A stretch of DNA of 64,000 nucleotides from an uncultured Chiayiivirga sp. (GTDB taxonomy: Bacteria > Pseudomonadota > Gammaproteobacteria > Xanthomonadales > Xanthomonadaceae), in assembly GCA_934525595.1 (NCBI GenBank), contig CAKSZJ010000001.1, forward strand, positions 1 to 64,000, written 5' to 3'. Made by a program: the position numbers and the translations under genes. Under the pieces are notes generated by a model that was not told where the DNA came from, did not search any database, and worked only from the letters and a program-made list of their open reading frames with translations. Below are positions 8,333 through 14,762 of the stretch, piece by piece (the first letter of the stretch is position 1; every line of letters starts with the position of its first letter).

Positions 8333-8806
8333 TCACCCGGGTGGCGCGAGCACGCGCATCTGGTCGCCCCAGCCGGTGGGCCAGGGGCGGCGCATCACTT
8401 TCTCCAGCACGGCATCGGGCGAGCCCACCAGCCGTTCCACGACCTCCGGGGCCAGGAGCGTCAGCCGCATGACCCGGCGCACTTGTGTCACGTCCATGCC
8501 TTCGGCCTCGGCGATCTCCGCCACCGACGCGGCCCGCTGCTCATCCAGCAGGCGTTGCCAGTGGTGTGCCAGTCCGAGCGCCCGCATCAACGCGGTGTCC
8601 TGCGCGGCCGACCGGGCTTCCCGCTCCCGGGTGGCCTCGGAGAGAAATTCCTGCGGCGCGTCCAAGGGCGTGATGACCTGCTTCTTCAGCCCCCGCTTCA
8701 CCAGCGTCCAGGGCACGAAGGTTTCCAGTTGCACGCCGCCTGCCGGGTTCGGCAGTTGATAGGTGACCGGATCACCCTTGAACCGGCCCCGGTGCTTCTT
8801 GCTCAT
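8333..8806 (-). CDS. Helix-turn-helix protein of a mobile-element gene pair
   Basis: This 157-residue protein has a clear helix-turn-helix stretch around residues 92-116 (EIAEAEGMDVTQVRRVMRL), followed by the block LTLLAPEVVERLV. The N-terminus (MSKKHRGRFKG) is very basic. It shares the LTLLAPD/E pattern and the following W-P-rich tail with the truncated protein encoded just upstream, so the two are paralogues. I recall similar proteins beside serine-recombinase and DUF2924 genes in islands and prophages, but no recombinase of that type is present here. The ATG overlaps the upstream stop by four bases. Function is unknown; DNA binding is inferred from the motif only. Confidence 0.65.
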   Translation of the reverse strand: MSKKHRGRFKGDPVTYQLPNPAGGVQLETFVPWTLVKRGLKKQVITPLDAPQEFLSEATREREARSAAQDTALMRALGLAHHWQRLLDEQRAASVAEIAEAEGMDVTQVRRVMRLTLLAPEVVERLVGSPDAVLEKVMRRPWPTGWGDQMRVLAPPG

Positions 8807-9024
8807 GCGTCCTCCTCAAAGCGCTTCACGATCTGGCGTTGCGCCTCCCAATCCACCGGCAGCGGGTTGCGCTGGAACCAGATCAGGTTCATCCGGCGAG
8901 GCTGCCGCCCGGCCATCAGCAGTTCGAGGATGTCAGGCGCGAGCAGGGTCAGGCGCATCAGCTCGTTGGGCACCGAGGGGTGCAGTCCTTCGGCCCGGGC
9001 AATGTCTGATCCACTCTTCATCAC
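8803..9024 (-). pseudogene. 5'-truncated paralogue of the neighbouring HTH protein
   Basis: Seventy-three codons can be read from a GTG at 9024. The product carries the second half of the same family: an HTH remnant (DIARAEGLHPSVPNELMRL), the block LTLLAPDILELLM and the tail FQRNPLPVDWEAQRQIV. Most of the N-terminal half is absent. The sequence breaks at about 9025, where plus-strand prophage coding sequence begins, so a recombination joint removed the 5' end. It is coupled by ATGA to the intact gene downstream. Confidence 0.6.
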
Positions 9025-9029
9025 ACCGG

Positions 9030-9524
9030 TACCTGCTGCCGCATCCGTCCGAGAAGATTCTGCGCGTGCGCCATCGCTACCCGGTGGTGCCTTGGGACTG
9101 GTGGGAGGACGTGACGCCGGACTTCGTGCTGCCAGTGGACACGGTGGCGCGCGAATCGCTGCGCTGGATCGATAAGCCCGCCTACAACCGCGTGTTCGTC
9201 GCCGGGCAAGAGGCGGGTGTGCTCGGCCAGGTCACGCGCACCGGCACGGCAGGCGACGTGCTCGCGCCGATGGTGGTGGATGCGCTCATCACCCAAGCGG
9301 CGGCGGCACGCCAGCGCGGCATCGCGGTGCTCTCCGACACGGGCCGCCAGATCGAGGTCACGTTGCGCCTGCCGGTGCTGCCGGAAACGGGAATCATCGA
9401 ACCGGGCGCGTTCGTCGCCTATCAGGACGGCGGCGTGGCGCGACTGGGCATCGTGCGTTCGACGCGCGTTGAGGCTGGATTACCGGAAGTCTGGCAGACC
9501 CTCGGGGTACAGAGCCATGCATAA
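9030..9524 (+). pseudogene. 5'-truncated phage tail/baseplate-type protein
   Basis: From about 9030 the plus strand encodes about 164 residues beginning YLLPHPSEKILRVRHRYP and ending in LGVQSHA. The composition and features (W-rich opening, VFVAGQEAGVLG, a glycine-rich middle) are those of a phage structural protein I associate with tail or baseplate genes. No start codon precedes the conserved part. The frame can be extended upstream to 8763, but that stretch is antisense to the HTH genes. The gene is therefore the 3' part of a longer phage gene joined to foreign DNA at about 9025. Its stop overlaps the next phage gene by eight bases, the original phage arrangement. Confidence 0.55.
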
Positions 9525-9708
9525 CCTCTACCAGCAATTCCGCCAGTTGCTGCCCGACGCACCGCTGCAGGCAGGCACCGTGCTCGAAGTCGGCTCCGGT
9601 GTCGTCCTGGTCGTGCTGCCCGGCGGCGGCCTGATCCGCGCGCGTGGTGAGGCCACCGTCGGGCAGACCGTGTCCCGCCTGACACCACGGCCTGCATCTT
9701 CTGGTTGA
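9517..9708 (+). CDS. Small phage protein, C-terminus replaced
   Basis: The 63 codons begin MHNLYQQFRQLLPDAP and continue with a beta-rich stretch (GTVLEVGSGVVLVVLPGGG) that I associate with small phage tail-region proteins, typically somewhat longer. After GQTV the reading runs into DNA that, in another frame, encodes the end of a terminase small subunit. The last eleven or so residues (SRLTPRPASSG) are thus not the original ending. The gene is a truncated prophage remnant and overlaps the preceding phage fragment by eight bases. Confidence 0.5.
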   Translation: MHNLYQQFRQLLPDAPLQAGTVLEVGSGVVLVVLPGGGLIRARGEATVGQTVSRLTPRPASSG

Positions 9709-9815
9709 AGAACCGCCGCCGCGAGGAATGGCGCGACAAGATCGACCACGAGCATGGCGGTGTGGATGGGAAGCCGATCCAGATCGAGCGGTTCGTGTTG
9801 GCTCCGTTGGAGTGA
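9675..9815 (+). pseudogene. 3' end of a phage terminase small subunit gene
   Basis: In the frame starting at 9675 the DNA reads PPDTTACIFWLKNRRREEW, continues with a hydrophilic tail and stops at a TGA at 9813-9815. The PPDTTAxIFWLKNRR block is a hallmark of one group of phage terminase small subunits near the C-terminus. No N-terminal DNA-binding part is present. The fragment is fused to the tail-region gene at about 9675. A second diverged copy lies inverted at 11663-11755. Confidence 0.6.
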
Positions 9816-9824
9816 GCTGGGTTC

Positions 9825-9845
9825 TTCGTCCGCAATTCGGACGAA
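9825..9845. terminator. Hairpin after the terminase fragment
   Basis: The perfect stem TTCGTCCG-CAATT-CGGACGAA starts ten bases after the terminase-fragment stop. There is no T-run, so intrinsic termination is uncertain. The 12-base string GTCCGCAATTCG recurs at about 9948 in the end of the antitoxin gene. Confidence 0.3.
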
Positions 9846-9942
9846 GCGGCGGAGGTCGGTGGGAATTGCCACTGACCTGAACATTCCGCGCGCCTGCGCG
9901 TGCGAGACGGTTCAACCGCCATCGTGGCGGTGATGGCTGGAA

Positions 9943-10236
9943 TCAGGTCCGCAATTCGCGGATCGCATCGGGCCTGCGCTGTGCTATTTCCAGCAGAGTA
10001 CGTGCCGCGCCGGAAGGCTTCTTGCGGCCTTGTTCCCAGCTTTGCAGCGTCCGCACGGAAACCCCCAGCAGCCGGGCGAAATCCCGCTGCGACACACCCA
10101 CCTTGGCGCGAGCTTCAACCGCTGGCGAATACGCCACGTTCACTTCGCCGCGCTTCATCTGCTGCACCGACGCCAGCAGTTCCGCGCCGATGTCGCGCTT
10201 GGCATCCCGGGCCTGCAATTCTTCTTCGCTCATCAT
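9943..10236 (-). CDS. HTH antitoxin of a RelE/HigB-like toxin-antitoxin pair
   Basis: The 97-residue protein has a charged N-terminus and an XRE-type helix-turn-helix in its second half (SQRDFARLLGVSVRTLQSWE), followed by GRKKPSGAARTLLEIAQ. This is the usual form of NadS/HigA-like antitoxins, which bind the toxin and repress their own promoter. The ATG at 10236 overlaps the toxin stop by four bases, the toxin-first order seen in this family. The antitoxin frame is intact although the toxin frame is broken, so it may still act as a repressor or neutralise related toxins. Confidence 0.8.
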   Translation of the reverse strand: MMSEEELQARDAKRDIGAELLASVQQMKRGEVNVAYSPAVEARAKVGVSQRDFARLLGVSVRTLQSWEQGRKKPSGAARTLLEIAQRRPDAIRELRT

Positions 10237-10545
10237 GATTCCAACTCCTTGGCGATTTTCTTCAGCACATGGGCGGGGATGGTGTCCTGGGCACTCTTGC
10301 CGTAGATCAACAACAGCACGATGCGCCCATCGGGCAACTGGTTGTAGTAGATCACCCGCACGCCACCACTTTTGCCGCTGCCTTCCAGCCCCCACCGCAC
10401 TTTTGCGGCATCCACCCGATTGGCGGACCACATCGCCCGCTTCCGGGTTCGCAGCGAGGAATGCGGCGAATTCGGTACGCTCGTCTTCCGTCCAGTAGTC
10501 CGGCCAAAGGCGCGTGAACAGGTGTGTTTCGGTGACGGTGTACAT
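10233..10545 (-). pseudogene. RelE/HigB-like toxin gene, broken by a one-base frameshift
   Basis: Reading from the ATG at 10545 gives MYTVTETHLFTRLWPDYW up to SGGCRK. The conserved continuation VRWGLEGSGKSGGVRVIYYN and the C-terminus KKIAKELES lie in the next frame. Removing one A from the four-A run (Ts at 10401-10404 on the plus strand) restores a single open frame of about 103 residues typical of RelE-superfamily mRNA interferases. Either the toxin has been inactivated in this strain, the run is a sequencing error, or slippage makes a little full-length toxin. The gene precedes and overlaps the intact antitoxin. Confidence 0.75.
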
Positions 10546-10552
10546 GGTGCGA

Positions 10553-10560
10553 AGTATACT
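10553..10560 (-). promoter_or_regulatory. Candidate -10 element/operator of the toxin-antitoxin pair
   Basis: The palindrome AGTATACT lies eight bases upstream of the toxin ATG. On the minus strand it contains TATACT, one mismatch from the sigma-70 -10 consensus. This position would give a leaderless or nearly leaderless transcript. A palindrome here also fits autoregulation by the HTH antitoxin. No good -35 is visible. Confidence 0.3.
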
Positions 10561-10727
10561 ACCAAGTAGCACATCATGCGATGAACTGGCGTCTGCACAA
10601 TTCTGTGCCCTCGCCCCGTCGGCCCGCCAATGGGCTGGATGTCGGCCCACTCTATAGCGCGCAACCTCTGAATGAGGCATGGTGAGCGCGGCCCCGGCAG
10701 TTGGGGCAATCAAACAGGGGATGTCCA

Positions 10728-11318
10728 GTGAACAAGACGAGCAGGATGGTTGCGACTGCCATTGCTCTACTCATTGCCAGCACGCAGGTGGCGGCGCAGA
10801 AGGTCTACAAGTGCAAAGGTCCGAATGGCGTCACCGTGTACCAGCAGGTGCAATGTGCTGATGCGGATGGCGAGAGGGTGAAGATTCAGGCGCAGCCGAG
10901 CCAGGCCACGATTGCGGAAGCACAAGCCAGGCTCCATGCACAGAACGCAGCGGAAGCGCAACGCAGGTACGAACAAGCCATGCGCGCATCTGCCCCGGTC
11001 GTCGAGTACTACGAGCCTGCACCCGTTGCGCACCAACCACCGCCAGCTGCCGTGAACGCGCAACCTGCGTTGAACCCCAGCAGGTTCGATCCCCAGCGAG
11101 TGGGGTTCAGCAGTTCCCGAGGGTATGAGCCGCTGCGACACCGTTCCCCGAACGCGAACACCAACATGACTCGCACCGGCCCCGGATACACCGAACCGTC
11201 GCGCGTCCAGGATCAATACGGGAATGGCTACATGAGGCCACCGGGGTCAGATTTTGTGATCGACCAAAAAACAGGCCGTCAGTGTCTGGCGGTAGGTGGA
11301 ACGATCCGCTGCGACTGA
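10728..11318 (+). CDS. Exported DUF4124-domain protein
   Basis: The 196-residue protein starts at a GTG (10728) with an AGGGG ribosome binding site seven bases before it. It has a signal peptide (residues 1-22, cleavage after VAAQ or nearby) and then the short DUF4124 pattern KVYKCKGPNGVTVYQQVQC with its paired cysteines. The remainder is a low-complexity Q/A/P-rich linker and a C-terminal segment with one more cysteine pair near the end (QCLAVGGTIRC). DUF4124 proteins are periplasmic and of unknown role, common in this order. An in-frame ATG at 10701 would spoil the signal peptide, so the GTG is preferred. Confidence 0.75.
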   Translation: MNKTSRMVATAIALLIASTQVAAQKVYKCKGPNGVTVYQQVQCADADGERVKIQAQPSQATIAEAQARLHAQNAAEAQRRYEQAMRASAPVVEYYEPAPVAHQPPPAAVNAQPALNPSRFDPQRVGFSSSRGYEPLRHRSPNANTNMTRTGPGYTEPSRVQDQYGNGYMRPPGSDFVIDQKTGRQCLAVGGTIRCD

Positions 11319-11345
11319 CGAACCTGCCGCGCTGCTCTCAATGGC

Positions 11346-11918
11346 ATGGCCCAAGCCCAGACCATTACCGTACTGTGGCCCTACATCAACCAGCTTGAGG
11401 AAGTGCTTGATGTGATGAACGCTGGATTCGTCGAGTATTTCGAGAACTGTGGCGGCACAAAGGAAAGGGGCTGGGCGACCATCAACAGTATGCACAACCT
11501 GCTGGGAGTTACCCAGACGGTTGCCGATGCACTCGCGCGTGCGGCAGCGGTCAGGTACCGTCTCTGCGTTCCACGGCAGCACCACGTACCCGATCTGGCG
11601 CGCGTGATCTACTACAACCAATTGGCCGATGGGCGCATCGTGCTGTTGCTGATCGCCTCGTCATCCACTCCGATGGGCTGGTGGTCGATCCTGTCGCGCC
11701 CTTCCTCGCGTCATCGGTTCTTCAGCCAGAAGATGCGGGCCGCGGCGTCGGGCGGAAGGGTTCGCGATACGGCGCGTGCACGGCGTGATGCGCCTGGCTG
11801 CCGCGACCTCGAAGCATCGGCCCGCACGGATGGCGGCCTCGGTCTGGGCGGCAGGATTTCGGGAGCCGCTGCCCCAATGGCGCAACAAGGCCATCGGAAG
11901 ATTTTTGCAACGCATTGA
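11346..11918 (+). CDS. Hypothetical mosaic reading frame
   Basis: The frame of 190 codons is not a natural protein as a whole. The first 80 or so residues (MAQAQTITVLWPYINQLEEV...) are unrecognised and could belong to a genuine small gene. Residues 85-102 (ARVIYYNQLADGRIVLLL) are a copy of the middle of the toxin at 10233-10545. The rest is read antisense through a decayed terminase fragment. A real product, if any, probably ended near the joint at about 11600 before rearrangement. Confidence 0.3.
   Translation: MAQAQTITVLWPYINQLEEVLDVMNAGFVEYFENCGGTKERGWATINSMHNLLGVTQTVADALARAAAVRYRLCVPRQHHVPDLARVIYYNQLADGRIVLLLIASSSTPMGWWSILSRPSSRHRFFSQKMRAAASGGRVRDTARARRDAPGCRDLEASARTDGGLGLGGRISGAAAPMAQQGHRKIFATH
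11604..11653 (+). repeat. 50-bp partial copy of the toxin gene, inverted
   Basis: These 50 bases match the toxin gene segment 10306-10355 (read on the opposite strand) with three mismatches and no gaps. They carry the codons for VIYYNQLxDGRIVLLL without the rest of the toxin. Confidence 0.85.
11663..11910 (-). pseudogene. Decayed second copy of a terminase small subunit fragment
   Basis: On the minus strand, 11755-11663 matches 9675-9767 over 93 ungapped bases at roughly 80-85 percent identity. It reads PPDAAARIFWLKNR and then a TGA. Upstream in another frame is HAPYREPF, which resembles the residues that normally precede this block, so a frameshift separates them. The fragment is a non-functional prophage relic directly adjoining the tRNA gene. 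Confidence 0.55.
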
Positions 11919-11924
11919 TTTTGA

Positions 11925-12001
11925 TGGCGACCCCGACACGATTCGAACGTGTGACCTTCCCCTTAGGAGGGGGACGCTCTATCCAGCTGAGCTACGGGGC
12001 C
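11925..12001 (-). tRNA. tRNA-Arg (anticodon CCU)
   Basis: The minus strand folds as a complete 77-base tRNA. The acceptor stem GGCCCCG pairs with CGGGGTC. There is a D-arm GCTC...GAGC, an anticodon stem TCCCC/GGGGA with loop CTCCTAA (anticodon CCT), a T-arm with TTCGAAT, discriminator G and an encoded CCA. Its 3' end points into the accessory island and its 5' side faces the type III restriction genes. tRNA 3' ends are common integration sites for DUF4102-type integrases, so this is the probable attachment site for some or all of the island. I see no second copy of the tRNA 3' end in the window. Confidence 0.96.
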
Positions 12002-12091
12002 GTTGTGGTGCGATGCGTGGACGGTGCGCCCGGCGGCGCGATTCTACACGAGATGCCGCGATGCCCTGCCACTGATACCGCTACCTGGCCC

Positions 12092-14758
12092 TCATGTGCG
12101 CCCAGCGGCGATCGCCGCCGCAAGCTGTTGATCGATGTCGCGGCCTTCCTCGTCCTTCTCGCGCGGCATGAGGTAAAGGCCGTTCGGGGACTTGCGCGCC
12201 CATAGCTCGCCCACGGCGCGCTTGGCGACGTTCTTCGGGTGGTCGTAGCGGTCCTCGCCCTTGTACTCGATCACGAAAATGCGCCCGTCCTTCAGCTTCG
12301 CGATGAAGTCGGGATAGGTGGAGCCGGTCGCGGTCGGGAAGCGGAACTGCGTCGGGTGGGCCAGGTTGCGCACCCATACCTCGACATCCGCATTGCGTTC
12401 GATGGCCAGCGCGCAGCGGTATTCCTCGGCCAGTTCGCCGTCCTTGCGGCGATACGGCAGGTCGCCCGGCACCTCGTAGTAGTGCTTCTGCCACTGCATC
12501 GGCGCCGGGCACGGCGAGCGCATGGGATAGGCCAGGTCCGAGAACCTGAACACCACGGCGGGATCGACCACCACTTCTTCCAGCGCGAACAGGCGCTGGT
12601 GCGCCTGGTTGCCGCGCTTGGCCTTGGCCTCGTCCAGCAGGGTAAGCAGGCGGCGCGCGATGATGAACCGTCCGCGCACCAGCTGCCCCAGGCTGTATCC
12701 CTTGTGCTTCAGCGGCGCGATGGCCTGTGCGATCCACGCGATCATGGTTTCGTGGCGCACGTCGTTCTGGACGATCCTGCTTTCCAGCCACACCAGCAGG
12801 TCGGCTTCCTCCCAGTCGCCGGCCAGGCCGGACAGGTATTCGGCCTGCGGCTCCTGCACCATGTTCATCTTCACCGGCTTCTCGCCAGGCTTGCCGAGGT
12901 CGATTTCCCAGGTCTGGGTGCGCGTGTCGAAGGTCAGCGTGTCCAGCGTGCCGGCGGTATCCGCCGGATTCCAGAAGCCGTCATCCACCAGCAGGTCGTT
13001 CTCGGCCGGCATCACGCGGTCGTCGAACCTGATCGACAGCTGCGGCACCTCGAACGTCACGCCTTTCTGTGCCGGCGTCTCGCGCAACCTGGCGCGCGTG
13101 TTGTGCTGTTCCAGCGAAGTGCGCACCTGCTCCTTCGCCTTGCCGGTGAACACCCTGGCGATGGCCTCGACGCTCTCGGGCTGGATCGCGCCCTTGACCT
13201 CCACCTCGAACTTGCCTGCGTCCTCGGCAGGCCTGATCGTGATGTTGCGCAGGTCGCCCGCTGGCACGTTCGCCAGGTCCGGCTTTCTGGTTGCCGTGAA
13301 CCGCAGCATTTCGACGTTCAGCGCCGGGTGCTCGCCGCCGCCGGGGATCAGCGAGGGCTGGACGGGAATGCCTTGTGCGGCTTCCAGGCGCGAGAAACCC
13401 ATGCTTTCCAGATGGTCGGTGAATTCGACGGCCTTCGCGCCGAAGTACGGCGAGACGACGTGCGCGTACGCCTTGTTCAACGCCGCCTGCGTGCGCCTGC
13501 GTGCATAGGGCATGCGCAGCACGCGGCCCAATAGTTGTTCGATCGCGGTCGCGGATTTCGTGCCGGATACCGAGCACAGCACATAGGCAAATGAACAGTC
13601 CCAGCCTTCTTTCAGCGCTTCCATCGTGATGATGACGCGCACGGGGCAGTCTTCCGCGAACAGGTCGATGCCGTCCAGTTCGCGCTGGTCGCCGGTGGCG
13701 ATGCGCACCCAGTCCTTGTCGATCCGTTCGCCGTCTTCGCCGGTCAGGTGCGCGTAGATGGTTTCGACGGTCGCCTCGCCGCCCTTGTGCTCGGCCTGGA
13801 TCAGCAGGATGGGGCGAATGTAGTCCGGTTCCTTCCTGGCGATTTCTTCCAGCTCCTGCCGGCGCAGCAGCGCATGGCGTAGGGCCACGTCCCAGCCGTC
13901 CAGGTGCTCTTCCAGCAGCACCGGCAGCTTGATCATCTGCTCGGCGAACAACTGCGAGGCCGACACGCGCACCAGCACGTTGCTGGTGGCCATGTCCGGC
14001 GTAGCGGTCAGTTCGATGATGGCGCTGGGCGCCAGGCGTTCGTACACCACGCCAGAGAGTTCACTGGTGGCGTTGTGCGCCTCGTCGGTAATCACCAGCG
14101 GGCGATGGAGCCGCAGCAGGTTGGCGAACGAGAAGCGCGGCCCCTTGCCGTCGTCGGTCTGTTCCAGGTCCGGCAGCGGGGCGTCCTTCGGCAAGGCGAT
14201 GAAGTGCGGTTCCAGCGTCTCCTTGTGCGCGTAGAAGTCGCGGATGTCGATGTTCTGCACGCGCGCCGCCGCCATCGTCGCAATCACTACGCAGGTGCGC
14301 GTCGCCAGCTCCTGCGGCGTCAGCTGCTCGATGTCGTCGCTGTCCAGCACCGACACTTGCCCGCCGAATGCGGCATCGAGTTCGAGACGGTAGGGATGCC
14401 GGCGGTTCTTGAACGCGTCCAGGGTCTGCTGCTTGATCGTGCGGCTGGGCACCAGCCACACCACCAGCGGGCGGTCGCGTTCCAGCCAGTGGTCCGCCGC
14501 ACAGCGGATGAAGTGCGCGCCCATCAGCGTCTTGCCGCCGCCGGTGGGAATGCGGATGGCCACATACGGCACGCCGCGCAGGCTGGGCAGGTCCTGGCCG
14601 TCCTTGTCGCGCAGGGTGCGGTACTCGGGCACCCGCATGGTCTTGGCGTCCGGGTGCGCGTGTGCGGCGAACGCTGCGGCAATGCCGTCCGTGCGCGCAG
14701 CGCGCAGGAAGTCGCCCAGCCGCGCGAGGCATTTCTCCTGGTAGTCCTTCAGGTCCAT
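12092..14758 (-). CDS. res: Type III restriction enzyme, Res subunit
   Basis: The 888-residue protein has a superfamily 2 helicase core with Walker A PTGGGKT (71-77) and DEAH box ITDEAHN (225-228). A C-terminal PD-(D/E)XK endonuclease follows, with Asp817 and Glu831-Tyr-Lys833 (YPDF...IEYKGED). Res needs the Mod subunit for site recognition and cleaves after ATP-driven communication between two inversely oriented sites. The gene begins four bases after the mod stop, so both come from one transcript. All motifs are intact. It lies immediately beyond the tRNA-Arg gene, opposite the island. Confidence 0.9.
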   Translation of the reverse strand: MDLKDYQEKCLARLGDFLRAARTDGIAAAFAAHAHPDAKTMRVPEYRTLRDKDGQDLPSLRGVPYVAIRIPTGGGKTLMGAHFIRCAADHWLERDRPLVVWLVPSRTIKQQTLDAFKNRRHPYRLELDAAFGGQVSVLDSDDIEQLTPQELATRTCVVIATMAAARVQNIDIRDFYAHKETLEPHFIALPKDAPLPDLEQTDDGKGPRFSFANLLRLHRPLVITDEAHNATSELSGVVYERLAPSAIIELTATPDMATSNVLVRVSASQLFAEQMIKLPVLLEEHLDGWDVALRHALLRRQELEEIARKEPDYIRPILLIQAEHKGGEATVETIYAHLTGEDGERIDKDWVRIATGDQRELDGIDLFAEDCPVRVIITMEALKEGWDCSFAYVLCSVSGTKSATAIEQLLGRVLRMPYARRRTQAALNKAYAHVVSPYFGAKAVEFTDHLESMGFSRLEAAQGIPVQPSLIPGGGEHPALNVEMLRFTATRKPDLANVPAGDLRNITIRPAEDAGKFEVEVKGAIQPESVEAIARVFTGKAKEQVRTSLEQHNTRARLRETPAQKGVTFEVPQLSIRFDDRVMPAENDLLVDDGFWNPADTAGTLDTLTFDTRTQTWEIDLGKPGEKPVKMNMVQEPQAEYLSGLAGDWEEADLLVWLESRIVQNDVRHETMIAWIAQAIAPLKHKGYSLGQLVRGRFIIARRLLTLLDEAKAKRGNQAHQRLFALEEVVVDPAVVFRFSDLAYPMRSPCPAPMQWQKHYYEVPGDLPYRRKDGELAEEYRCALAIERNADVEVWVRNLAHPTQFRFPTATGSTYPDFIAKLKDGRIFVIEYKGEDRYDHPKNVAKRAVGELWARKSPNGLYLMPREKDEEGRDIDQQLAAAIAAGRT

Positions 14759-14762
14759 GCCA

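Noticed and set aside
12239..13534. A 431-codon plus-strand frame opposite the res gene
   Set aside because: The res gene has all catalytic motifs. The opposite frame is repetitive and featureless.
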